From the NCBI GenBank assembly GCA_038501785.1, contig JBAMJR010000087.1:147001-211000 (forward strand): DNA of 64,000 nt. The letters run 5' to 3'. Numbering within the stretch: the first letter of the stretch is position 1; each line of letters opens with the position of its first letter. Shown in pieces: positions 12,391 through 22,992 of this stretch. Position numbers and translations under genes: made by a program. The notes under the pieces are model-generated. The model saw only the letters and a program-made list of their open reading frames with translations. It did no database searches and was not told the origin of the DNA. The DNA is from Myoxocephalus aenaeus (Eukaryota; Chordata; Actinopteri; Perciformes; Cottidae).

Positions 12391-13017
12391 ACATGCCAAA
12401 GCGATTATAACATTTCACTAAAACCTTCATAAGTCCCCCTTAGAACGGCGGATTTCAGTCAGTCACGTCCCTGTAACCGTACGGCCACGTGGGAGTCTAC
12501 TAAATTAATCTAGATCATTTTCTGACCAGTATTAGTGTCTCCAAATTGCGACGCAAGACCAGACGTTTATTTTATTGTATCCATTCCGAGATCCTGCGAT
12601 CTCATTGGTCCTCAGACTCTTCTGAAAGCGAGTCAGACGGCAAATGCGGAAGTAGGGGGTCATTTTGGTACCCTATTTGTCATGGTGTGACCAAGGATCA
12701 GGTCAAAGTAGGTAATTTCTCAATTTCTGAACCGAAAAACAAGTTTTTGGGACTGAATATACAGTATTACTCTGTGGGTTGATGCGAAGGCACAGACAAT
12801 ACAATTAAAAAAGTCATATTTGGGGAATTTTGCTCAGACTCTTGACATTTGATCATATTTATGCAAAAAATAAGTTTAAACATACATTTTTTTTTAAAGG
12901 CAAGGAGTTGCGGATTTGTTAGGGTCTGGTATTCATATCGTGGTCATATGAGCTGTAGAACTCGGGGAGCCTAGGTTGGAACTGGTTTTAATCCATCACT
13001 ACTGGAAGAAACACATT

Positions 13018-13180
13018 CTATCCTGTGTGGACTCTCATGTGTGCATTCAGATTTCCCCGGCTTTTGAATCTTTTCCCACAAACATCACAACTGAATGCTT
13101 TCTCTCCTGTGTGGACTCTCGTGTGCCTCTTCAGCATTGTCAGTTCTTTGAATCTTTTCCCACAAATATCACAACTGAAT
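13018..13180 (-). pseudogene. Gene A fingers 11-12, out of frame
   Basis: After the 4-nt deletion near 13180 the array continues one frame over: a finger with helix KELTMLKRH, the linker HTGEKAF, then a finger with helix KSRGNLNAH, ending RVHTG and a stop at 13018. The normal linker codons for GEKPF are shortened from GGAGAGAAACC to GGAGACC. Both fingers keep all Cys and His ligands, which implies a recent frameshift or an assembly error rather than long decay. Confidence 0.8.
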
Positions 13181-14779
13181 GGTCTCCTGTGTGGACTACC
13201 ATGTGTCTCTTCAGACTTCCCTGTTGTGAAAATCTTTTCCCACAAACATCACAACTGAATGGTTTCTCTCCTGTGTGGACTCTTATATGTGTCTTCAGAC
13301 TTCCCTGTTGTGAAAATCTTTTCCCACAAACATCACAACTGAATGGTTTCTCTTTTGTGTGGACGCTCACGTGCCTCTTCAGCTTTGGCAGTTCTTTGAA
13401 CCTTTTCCCACAAACATCACAACTGAATGGTTTCTCTCCTGTGTGGACTCTTGTGTGCCTCTTCAGCGTTGGCAGTTCTTTGAATCTTTTCCCACAAACA
13501 TCACAACTGAATGGTTTCTCTCCTGTGTGGACTCTCATATGTGTCTTCAGATTTGACTGTCGTGAAAATCTTTTCCCACAAACATCACAACTGAATGGTT
13601 TCTCTCCTGTGTGGACTCTCATGTGCCTCTTCAGCGTTGACCGATCTTTTAATCTATTCCCACAAACATCACAACTGAATGGTTTCTCTCCTGTGTGGAC
13701 TCTCATGTGCCTCTTCAGCTTTGGCAGTTCTTTGAATCTTTTCCCACAAACATCACAACTGAATGGTTTCTCTCCTGTGTGGACTCTCGTGTGCCTCGTC
13801 AGCGTTGGCAGTTCTTTGAATCTTTTCCCACAAACATCACAACTGAATGGTTTCTCTCCTGTGTGGACTCTCATATGTGTCTTCAGATTTTCCTGTCGTG
13901 AAAATCTTTTCCCACAAACATCACAACTGAATGGTTTCTCTCCTGTGTGGACTCTCATGTGCCTCTTCAGCGTTGACAGATCTTTTGATCTATTCCCACA
14001 AACATCACAACTGAATCGTTTCTCTCTTGTAAGAACTCTTGGCCGTGATTCTTTCTTTTGCTTCACTCTAACACATTTCTTACTAACCAAACAGCTGTAG
14101 GACATTTTTCCAAAATGACATATTTGTTTGTAGGACATTTTACCAAAATGACATATTTGTTTCTGAAGAAACCCCTTGTAGTACAACCGTTTACTACACT
14201 TGAAGAAGCTGAAGGATTTGTTGCCAGTGTTAGATCCCACATGACTTACAAGGGCTTCCTTATATTTCAGGGCATGTTCAGCGGACTCAGGTGCCCTGGT
14301 CTCCTTCCAACCATTGTCCCTGTCTTCACTTTCAGTTCCTGAATCCAACAAAGGTTCTTGCCAAACACAATAACTGACTTCAGTCTCAGAAGATTCTGAA
14401 GCCTTTTCATCATCAGCATTTGGATGCGGATTTAGGTTCCTGGCTGGTCCTGATCCCCCACAGTCCTCTCCATCAGTTCCTGTTTTTATCAGTGTCTCTG
14501 ACCTGCCGGCTGGAGGCTCCGCCTCTCTGTTGTCCTCCGTCTGGCTTTGATGAAGCAGTGAGGTTTGAGTTTTGTCATCTTCACTCTTCACAGTGATATT
14601 GGCCTCCTCCAGCACATTAAGCTGCTCTCCCTCTGGACGGCTCCAGAGATCCTCCTTTTCCTCTTTCATGTGGACGGTCGCCGGCTCCTCTTTCATGTGG
14701 AGGGGCTCGGGGTCCTCCTGGTCCAGGTCCAGGCACTCAGGGGGGTCATCTGCTTTAATCTCCAACAGCTGCTGGACAT
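13140..14779 (-). CDS. C2H2 zinc-finger gene A, finger exon
   Basis: Probable nuclear DNA-binding transcription factor of the large fish C2H2 family. The exon should start at the acceptor CTCCCTGCAG|ATGTCCAG (14779), read [15 protein letters not shown] once joined to an upstream exon ending in G. Order: acidic linker with psi-K-x-E motifs (MKEE twice, VKSE), an SESSETEV segment, a degenerate finger (FFKC replaces CxxC) near 14200, a 33-bp in-frame duplication ([11 protein letters not shown] twice, about 14100-14165), then ten fingers from 14015 to about 13176. Fingers 1-4 and 5-8 are a duplicated 336-bp block. Finger 1 has Ser and finger 5 Leu at the conserved Phe. The frame ends early because 4 nt are missing in the linker after finger 10; at least two more fingers follow out of frame. 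First-exon candidates lie at 26582-26771 and 28281-28470 on the same strand, so the intron would be 12-13 kb. Confidence 0.8.
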
Positions 14780-15045
14780 CTGCAGGGAGCACATTATGGA
14801 CAACGGTGACTTCAGACTGATATCAGCTTTCATTAGTGGAGACATTCAAGGAGTTTGACTAAATGTATATTTGTTGCACTTAATGGACAAACACAACAAT
14901 AACACAATGACATTTGTAAACAGCAGGACAGTAGTGTGGAGTGCAAAGGGCACTGGAATAAAAAAGGAATGTAAAAGATTGCTTTTATACGAGGTAGGCG
15001 AATGTCTCACACACACACTTCATACAATTATACTAATTAGGGCCC
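14780..15045 (-). other. Conserved intron end of gene A
   Basis: This segment upstream of the acceptor is shared with gene B (about 39670-39960, plus) and gene C (56918-57180, minus). It includes the blocks GATATCAGCTTTCATTAG, GGACAGTAGTG.GGAGTGCAAA and TTTATACGAGGTAGG. Conservation of non-coding sequence shows that the three finger exons are recent duplicates that carried their introns with them. Confidence 0.75.
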
Positions 15046-15107
15046 GAGCACTGACGTAGTCAGAGCGTAGGACCCTATTGAAATTCAAATGTTTGTTTAT
15101 TTATTTA

Positions 15108-15141
<34 letters not shown>
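15108..15141. repeat. (ATT)n microsatellite
   Basis: About eleven ATT units between two copies of the GGGCCCGAGCACTGAC start sequence. Confidence 0.85.
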
Positions 15142-15142
<1 letters not shown>

Positions 15143-15458
15143 GGGCCCGAGCACTGACATAAATTGCAATCTGATTTGGGTGTTGGTCAAAAGTTGGCAA
15201 AAATGTCTCTATAGCGCCCCCTTTAGGTTGAAAGCCCAGGCTTTTTGCAAACTTTGGCCGATTGACTTGAAATTTTGCACACATGTCCGGGTGGGACTGC
15301 TCTACAAAAAACTCATCCGTGAAAATAAAATGCGCCTAATTAGATTTTCCGCCATTTAGAATTTTGTAAAAAACACTAGTGATGTGTCTTTTCGTGTCGA
15401 GGCTTCGATGAGTAATCCAGGTAGACTTTGGTGAAGCGCGTATCGAGGCTTGTGTCGA

Positions 15459-15548
15459 TGACGTATGCGGTGACGTATGCGGTGACGTATGCGGTGACGT
15501 ATGCGGTGACGTATGCGGTGACGTATGCGGTGACGTATGCGGTGACGT
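15459..15548. repeat. 12-bp minisatellite TGACGTATGCGG, 7 copies
   Basis: Seven exact 12-bp units at 15459-15542 followed by a partial TGACGT. Each unit has TGACGTA, a CRE/ATF-like half-site, and two CpGs. It lies inside the hAT element at 15377-16158. Frames through it read as repeated Val-Thr-Ala-Tyr or Ser-Pro-His-Thr and are artefacts. Confidence 0.95.
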
Positions 15549-15780
15549 TCGAAGCCTCGCGAGCCGGCCGTACCACGTGACTGATTCAGAAAATGGTTTG
15601 TGGGATTGCCGTGCGATTTGAAATATAAGAGGCAGCGAAACTTCCCCCTTCTTCTCTGTACCCAGCTTCATCTGTGCATGTGAATGGGTATTTTATAAAG
15701 CAGGCAAAATAGTCTCAAAAAGCCCAGCACTGTGGAAAAGTTCTTATTTTTATAAAAATGAATAAAATGGAGATAACTAA

Positions 15781-15853
15781 CAGAGCTGAGAATCGAGATT
15801 CTCAGCTCTGGTCGTCCGGACTGAAGGACGGGTATTCTAACCACTGACCCACA
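15781..15853 (-). ncRNA. tRNA-like segment inside hAT element
   Basis: On the minus strand GTGGGTCAGTGGTTAGAAT resembles a tRNA A box. It is followed by a stem CGTCC/GGACG around an 8-nt loop, then by a B-box-like GAATCTCGATTC that sits in a longer palindrome (CAGAGCTGAGAATC with its complement). No proper anticodon loop or acceptor pairing is seen, so this is a tRNA-derived relic and not a gene. Pol III activity is unknown. Confidence 0.4.
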
Positions 15854-16427
15854 GTCACATCACAACCCTCTCTCTAATTTATTTCCAATTTGAGTTTTGA
15901 TCCCGCCATTATATCATAAAGATAGACACAATATTAATACGTTAATAATTGATGTATTGGCGTCACAAACATCAGTTTCAATTCAAAGCTTCACAAACCA
16001 AAGCCATGGTGTCGTTATGATCACTCTGCCTGTTTTACATGTATTGTCCACTTGGTGGCGCAGTAGAGTAAATGAAGCCCCATGAAGCTTCGGCCCATGA
16101 GCGAACCAATTGGATGGAAAGCTTCAATGCTTCAGGAAGCTTCATCTCGCCATCACTAAAAAACACATGTTTGCCCACTGCTCCTAAACGCTGGGTCCAT
16201 TTCTGTGGATCATCATTGGCTCAATGTGATCAAACGATATATTCCACTTTGTTGATATCTCATTGCGTTCAGAAGTTATTAACCAATTAAACTCTTAGGG
16301 GCGTGGCTCAATATGTCAAGACACATAACTTCCAAATCACTTTGCCTATCCTCACAAAAGTTGTAGCATATGTCAACATCGTGCCCCTTAACGTACCCAA
16401 ATTTTTCAGAATTTTCAAACACTAGAG

Positions 16428-16929
16428 CAGGGGTGTCAAACTCATTTTAGTTAAGGGGCCGCATGCTGCCCATTTTGACCTCAAGTGGGCCGGACCAGTA
16501 AAATCACAGCATAATAACGCATACATAATGACAATATTACTCTCTGTTTAAATCATTGTTGGAGGTTTTTGGATGATAAACCCTGTTTTAAGGTCTTTCT
16601 TCAATAAACTAGAAACATAAAGACCAACAATTCAGACATCAGCCCACTGTTTACCTGCCTGGGCTCTCCTCTGCAGACTCCCTTGCAGTTAGGCAATATT
16701 TTTAGTAAAGTCAGTACTGTGATCAATTGTGTCTGTGGCTCAATGGTTACCATGCACGTCTTACAATCAGAGGCTCAGTGGTTCGAATCCATACTGAGGT
16801 TTTTTTTTTTTTTTCAATTTTTTTTTTGCATTTTTTTTTTTTCTCACATTTTTACAATTATCCCGCGGGCCGGACTGGACCCCCTGGCGGGCCGAATCCG
16901 GCCCGCGGGCCGTATGTTTGACACCCCTG
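16428..16929. mobile_element. Non-autonomous hAT element, 502 bp
   Basis: Ends are CAGGGGTGTCAAACTC and TGTTTGACACCCCTG, with a further GC-rich inverted region (GGGCCGGA...CCGGCCC). A perfect 8-bp target duplication, CACTAGAG, lies at 16420-16427 and 16930-16937. These ends are the well-known CAGGGGTGTCAAA type of vertebrate hAT elements. There is no transposase. A tRNA-like sequence followed by T tracts occupies 16731-16850. Confidence 0.95.
16731..16799 (+). ncRNA. tRNA-like segment inside hAT element
   Basis: TGTGGCTCAATGGTTACC resembles an A box and GGTTCGAATCC is a perfect B box. T runs from 16800 could stop Pol III. The would-be anticodon stem (CGTCT/AGAGG) has one mismatch, and the loop TACAATC lacks U33, so this is not a working tRNA. 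Similar GTGGCTCAGTGGTTA modules are abundant in fish repeats. Confidence 0.5.
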
Positions 16930-19012
16930 CACTAGAGGGTGCTGCAGTGAATCGCTCCATTTTTGCATTTTCCTCGTTTCCAGGCGTTGTATTCAGATGA
17001 ATTCCTCCTAGAGATTAAATACGATTGATTTCACATTCGGGCAATATGATGTTGAGACCTTTGCAGGAAAAAGCTGTTAAAGGATTTTAAAAATATCGAA
17101 CTATGTGAGCGCAGAGCAGCGCCGAAAAACAAAATTTTCCATGAAAATGGAAGTTGTTTTAACTCGGCCATACATGATGTTATCTGCTCCATATTTCTCA
17201 TATGTCATGACCATCTGATCATTTTGAACCCTAGTCATAGCGCCACCTAGAGGCAACAGGAAGTTACATGTTTTCTACTTGTATACCGTGCTCCTCACAG
17301 ATTATTCAGATCCCTCTCCAAATGCGTCGGAAGAGACTTAAGACATTGATAATGCATCACCTTGAAGATTGTAAGGATCCGTTGAACGGCGTCGCGGCAG
17401 AGCATCGCGGAAGTTTGATCCTTCGCCGTGAACGCATAAACCGATGTAACTCGACTCCACATGAAAAGATCCTTTCCAGGTTTCACATGTTTGATGAGAC
17501 TCCAGGCCTGAAGACATGTGATGTCTAATTTTTTATTTGAGTCATAGCGCCACCTAATGGCAACAGAAAGAAAAATGTTTTATACTTTGGCTAGCTTCTC
17601 TCAGTAGGTCAATCAGATCGACATCAAATTACTTATAGACAAACATAAGACTTCCATGAAGCCGGCCCCGAAAGCTTTTGATGTTTCGTGAAACACTGTT
17701 GCCGTGGCATCCCATCCTTCGCGGTCAACAACGAAGTTACTTTTGAGGGACTAAGCATACTCGAGACGTAACTAAACTTGGCACCCACATTTAAAGCCAA
17801 AGATGTAGTTGCCTGATATGACTTGAATGACTCAAAATGGAACTTCGGCTCGATAGCGCCCCCTACAAATATTCAATTAAGCAGCCCCAGCGCTACGGTT
17901 GACCTACATGTTTGAAACCTGGGAGCCATATGTAACACATGTAAACTTAAAAATAACTCTCTTGGGACCATGCTCTAAACCAAACAGGAAGTCAGATAGC
18001 GCCCCCTACAAAATGTTTTTTTTTTTTGACAACCTGTGAGTTGTGAACACACACAGTTTTTGCCCCCTATCACCAATTTACCTGAAATTTAGCACACATG
18101 TCCGGTTGTGTCTGCTCTACAAATAAGTACATTGCCGCATTAAGCTCCGCCTACTTAGAATTTCTGCCATTTTGAATTGTGAAAAACAATTTTATCCTCA
18201 AATCTTCCTAAACGCTGGGTTCGATTTTTACAAAATCCTCTGTGGATCATTAAAGGTTCATTTTCATCACAATATATCAAAAGCTTGTTTATATCTCATT
18301 GTGTTGAGAAGAAAAAGACCAATGAACCTCTAAGGAGAAAAATCAACTAAATTCAACAAAGCAGCCCTCGCAGTACGTTCAACATAGATATACAACATGT
18401 GATGGGCGTATGTACCACATATAAACTTAAAAATAACTCTTGGGATCATGCTCTAAACCGTACCGGAAGTCGGCCAATTTAACTTTCTTCGTTCATTTCT
18501 AGTTCAAATTGCCATAGTTTCCCTGTAGGTGGCGCTTTGACTATGAGTTGATATTGGCATGCAGAAGTCTTCCAGCCATGACTCTCATAAAGCATGTTAA
18601 CTTTGGAACAGTTTTGACAAAGTACAGTTGAGTTACAACAGCTTGCTGTATGATCAAGAACCGACCAGTTTGTGAAAGAGAAGGACCGACCTCTTCATGA
18701 GCTGAGTGACACACTATTGTTGGCAGACCTGGCCTCTAGTTGATCTTATCATCATCTCACACTGAACATGATCATCATCTCACACTGAACATGAGCCTGC
18801 AAGGCAAAGCCCAGGTACCAAACCTCTTCATGAGCCCGTTCTGTGTGAAGCTTCGTCACGTCAATACTGCGCCCTTCCCCACGCTGTCTGAAATCAAAGC
18901 AGCTTTTTTTTCAGATGTCAACAGTGATGATTCTCTAAAGAACCAGCTTCAGTTTCTCTCCCTACCGACTTCTACTGGAGCATTTTTTTTTTTTTTTTTT
19001 AAACACACACTA

Positions 19013-19017
<5 letters not shown>

Positions 19018-19078
<61 letters not shown>
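19018..19078. repeat. (TA)n microsatellite
   Basis: About 30 TA units directly before the truncated Tc1 transposase. The repeat seems to have replaced or expanded from the missing 5' part. Confidence 0.95.
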
Positions 19079-19081
<3 letters not shown>

Positions 19082-19099
19082 CACACACACACATTTTAG

Positions 19100-19841
<742 letters not shown>

Positions 19842-20754
19842 CAGTGGCGGTGCGTCAATAGAGGGCGCTAGGGCGCCGCCCCTCCTAAAATTTTGCGATG
19901 GAAAAAAAAAAGAAAAAAAAAATATAATATATACTGTCAAAAAACATTATATATCAAATAATTTAAATAAGAAATATACCGTGTTGACGCGCTAAATGTG
20001 TGTGGGAGACCGTAAGCCCCTGTCAACAACCACTTAAGTTAAATATAATATATCGCCATTCATCATCACTGAGAAAAGCCCCTCCCCTCTCGGGGCGCCG
20101 GCCAAATGTGAGTCTATGGAAAGCTAACAAACATTTCACCCTCGTGACGGCAAGGACAGCTTCTCATTGGCGGATGAAACGTGAATCTTCGGGCGCACGA
20201 ATCTGCGCCCTAGCCAATGACATCGTTTCTTATTGCAACGTGGTTGGACTATTCGTCCAATCAGAAACCTTTATCATTCCCTCACATCCCATATAGCTCC
20301 CACGTAGCTACGCGAGCAACACAGCTAGCAGAGACTTTGATTATTTTAGTATGGCGACTGAAAACTCTGTGGTATCTCTACGTGAAACACCTTTCAATCC
20401 ACGATCAGATGTTGACAAGAAGAGGCTGAAAGAGTTGGGACCCGAACGTCCGGATTTAAATATTCAGCAGCAAAGCAGTGAAGCTACATGCACCAAGCTA
20501 CATGCTAACCGGAGCTGTTAGCTGGAGGCTCAGTGTGCAGTGGCTCCGAGCAGCCGAGGAAGCGCCGGGCTGTGAAGGAAGATGAGCTTGAAGGATTGCT
20601 GCAGAAGTGAGTGTCAAAATCAGCAGATGCCTGTTAGAGTTTAATGTTTTATCTTTCCCACAGCAGAACACATGTTGGACATTGTTAGATTTGGGTGGAT
20701 ATCATATCAGGCTATAACTTTATCTAAAATACCAATTCAACCCCCAACAAGTTA

Positions 20755-20796
<42 letters not shown>

Positions 20797-21316
20797 ATAG
20801 CTACAGCCATCAAGGTGGCTCCTGGCCTTTTGTCTATGTTGCTGAGCATCAAGACACACAAAACATAGTTTTTTGTCTGTAGTATGAAGCCTGTTTGTAG
20901 TAGATATTTCCCCACAACTTATCTTACTGTCTCTGTCTCTCTCTATATATTTATCTGTAGGTTATTGACATCATACTTGGACACACCAGGGAACGCTTTG
21001 CCTTCAAAGACCACCTCACCAGTGCCACCTTACTGCAGGGCCCCCAGTTTGAATGCTACGTCAATGTATTCCCTGAAGTTGCTCTGGCCACCACATTGAA
21101 TGTTTCTTAAACCATTCTGCTCTGAACCTCTCATGCCCAAAGTTACAGTTTGTTGATAGTTGTTATTGGACAGTGTTGAGCACTGTGTTTTCTTGAAATA
21201 AAGCTTTGTTTTTTAGAATATTCTACTCCAAACCTCTTTTCTTCTCATTGTGGAGTGCTATTTAAACCGCGCCGCCCAACTGCGCCCCCCCAAAAAAGTG
21301 TCACCAGCCGCCACTG
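19842..21316 (+). mobile_element. hAT derivative with TTF-type transposase remains
   Basis: Ends are CAGTGGCGGTGCGTC and a mirrored AGCCGCCACTG, about 1,475 bp apart. An ATG at 20351 opens 56 codons ending at 20521 that begin MATENSVVSL and include KRLKELGPERPDLNIQQ, the sequence that precedes the TTF zinc finger in hAT transposases of the ZMYM type. After it the frame leaves the family. A second block at 20960-21108 reads VIDIILGHTRERFAF... from a good acceptor (TATCTGTAG|G) and ends in a stop, with AATAAA at about 21198. The middle of the transposase is gone. No 8-bp target duplication was found. A TG run lies at 20757-20794. Confidence 0.65.
20351..20521 (+). pseudogene. hAT transposase N-terminal stub
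   Basis: Fifty-six codons, shorter than usual annotation limits. The KRLKELGPERPDL motif is typical of the region just before the TTF finger. The TTF domain, the catalytic core and the dimerisation domain are absent; a stop comes 16 codons after the motif. It could at most make a short peptide. Confidence 0.6.
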
Positions 21317-21317
21317 A

Positions 21318-21681
21318 GTGTAAGGCAGGTGCAGGTGAAAACAGGCGTGAGACGATCAGTACAGCTTCCCTCTGTCCCAGTGTTCATACATATTGATAAA
21401 GGAGATTAATTACAGTAAAAAGGGCTCACATTTGAGCGAACACAAAAAACATACACATGTGTGCTTTACATCTGTAAAGCACACATTTTTTGTGTTTTTT
21501 ATTAATCTTTTTTAATGAACAGCTCAGGGATGTTCAAGGAGCAACCTGTTTGTGCTTTCTGAAGAGGTTTTGCACTGTCACTTCTGTTTTTGAATTAAGG
21601 GTTGGAAATTAATGCCTTTTTGTTTTTTTATCCGATTCATCGATTAATCGAAAATATAATCAACCGATTAATCGAATATTA

Positions 21682-21705
<24 letters not shown>
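21318..21705 (-). mobile_element. hAT terminal fragment (AGGGCTGCAACTAACGAT family)
   Basis: Reverse-orientation partial copy of the element at 57897-58926: it shares the terminal TTAGTTGCAGCCCTA, the AATCGATTAATCG-rich subterminal region, and the block ending GTGAGACGATCAGTACAGCT. It appears cut on its left by the end of the preceding hAT at 21316. Confidence 0.8.
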
Positions 21706-21891
<186 letters not shown>

Positions 21892-21905
<14 letters not shown>

Positions 21906-21960
21906 AAGGATTATTAGGAACACTTGTTAAATTTCTCAATAATGCAATTATCTAATCAGT
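21892..21960 (+). mobile_element. Tc1-like terminal remnant
   Basis: CACTCACCTAAAGGATTATT followed by AGGAACACTTGTTAAATTTC resembles the terminus of a widespread fish Tc1-like element. The rest of the element is absent. Confidence 0.5.
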
Positions 21961-22018
21961 CGGTCGTACCCATAATGCATCCCCGTTTCCCTCAATTGTG
22001 TCTTTTCCTTGCGTCTTA

Positions 22019-22859
22019 AGCCTAATTCATGCTTCTCCGTCAGGTCGACGGCGTCCCTACGCCGTAGCCTGACGCGCACCTCCAAAAAATCCTAACTACG
22101 CGTCGCGTTGACGCGGACCGCAACGCTGTGATTGGTCCGCTCAGAACGTAATTTCCGGCGGTTGCTCTTTCCGGTTTGTCTTCCTACACCGCCATTTTTA
22201 AAAGTTCTTGTAGACCGATAGTCACAATGGACAAAACAGAAGAACGAATCATCGAGGAAGTGAGGAAATACGACCACTTGTATAACTTTTCTTCAAGCGA
22301 CTACAAGGACAGCCAAAGGGACATTAAATTCATGGCGAGAAATCGCGCAAAACACGGGGCTGGAGGCCGTGGAGTGCACGAAAAGGTGGAAGAACCTCCG
22401 GGACAAATATGTCCGTCTGCGAAAAAAAACTCGCTACAAAAAGTGGCGACCCAGGCGGCCAAAAGGTGCCAGATGACCAGAGGCCTGCTGTGATGTACAA
22501 AGTGTACGGGTTCATCCATGAACATGGACAATGATAGAGCGTTGAACTTTGTGTATATATATATATTTTTTTGTAAATATTTGCGACTCAAGTGTGTGTG
22601 TGTGTTTTTTTTTAAATTGTTTTAGTGCACTTGTACATAAGAATAAAGCACACAAGTTTGTTTTCAAAAAGTTGTTGTTTACTGTGACCGGAAGAAAAAG
22701 CAAGGGTTCAGCTATAACCCCTGAAACCACACAGCCACACCCCCCTGGCGGCATGAGAGCAACGCAGACCCTCGACGCAGAACTATGAATGCTCAACGAC
22801 TGCGTCAGGTCGACTGCGTAGGTGCGCCGTCGGCCTGACGGAGAAGCATGAACTAGGCT
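22019..22859 (+). mobile_element. PIF/Harbinger element, 841 bp
   Basis: Inverted ends AGCCTAATTCATGCTTCTCC and the complement of GCATGAACTAGGCT, with a longer GTCAGG.CGACGGCG subterminal repeat. The 3-bp target duplication TTA lies at 22016-22018 and 22860-22862, as expected for PIF/Harbinger. It holds the MADF-type ORF but no DDE transposase, so it would depend on a partner in trans. Confidence 0.85.
22207..22493 (+). pseudogene. MADF DNA-binding protein of Harbinger, frameshifted
   Basis: Starts MDKTEERIIEEVRKYDHLYN, the beginning of a MADF (Myb/SANT-like) domain that in Harbinger elements is the accessory DNA-binding protein. After the DYKDSQ motif the domain continues one frame over: WREIAQNTGLEAVECTKRW then KNLRDKYVRLRKK, so a single-base shift near 22330 breaks the protein. 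The shifted frame stops at about 22480. The ATG lies soon after a CCGCCATTTTTA sequence. Confidence 0.75.
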
Positions 22860-22992
22860 TTAGTCCAGTGTTTCCCCCACCGTTAGAATAGGGGGGCGGA
22901 GCGCCCCCCTGAAGAAACCCCCCACCCCCCCTGTAATTTTCTCGATAGCTCCAGATCACAAGTCGTCATTTAAGTTTCTCTTTCCTATAGAA

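Larger units (their letters stand above)
15377..16158. mobile_element. Non-autonomous hAT element, 782 bp
   Basis: Bounded by the short inverted ends TAGTGATG and CATCACTA and flanked by a perfect 8-bp target duplication, AAAAACAC, at 15369-15376 and 16159-16166, the mark of hAT insertion. It has no transposase. It contains a 12-bp tandem repeat at 15459-15542 and a tRNA-like segment on the minus strand at about 15781-15853. The outer sequence (GATGTGTC.TTTCGTGTCGAGG) recurs at 30010-30053, at 60300-60345 and at the right edge of the window, so this family has been active across the zinc-finger cluster. Confidence 0.85.
15046..18700. mobile_element. Fish dispersed repeat, non-coding, host of insertions
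   Basis: Starts with GGGCCCGAGCACTGACGTAG, occurring twice (15042 and 15145), then a long stretch without coding frames. It carries repeated blocks such as ATAGCGCC(C/A)CCTA, CTCCTAAACGCTGGGT and TTTATATCTCATTG. The two related halves (about 15145-17500 and 17800-18550) suggest a duplicated or composite element. Two hAT elements, at 15377-16158 and 16428-16929, are inserted in it. The class of the host repeat is not resolved. Confidence 0.5.

Noticed and set aside
12546..12782. Possible piggyBac-like N-terminus (SDSSESESD)
   Set aside because: A single acidic stretch in 78 codons with no catalytic region or inverted ends found nearby.
12976..14100. Long plus-strand frame (374 codons) opposite gene A
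   Set aside because: It is the antisense reading of an 84-bp-periodic finger array, which keeps one opposite frame open. Its repeated [16 protein letters not shown] is the complement of the finger linker.
16731..16799. Functional tRNA gene
   Set aside because: Good A and B boxes, but the anticodon stem is mismatched, the loop lacks U33 and the acceptor ends do not pair.
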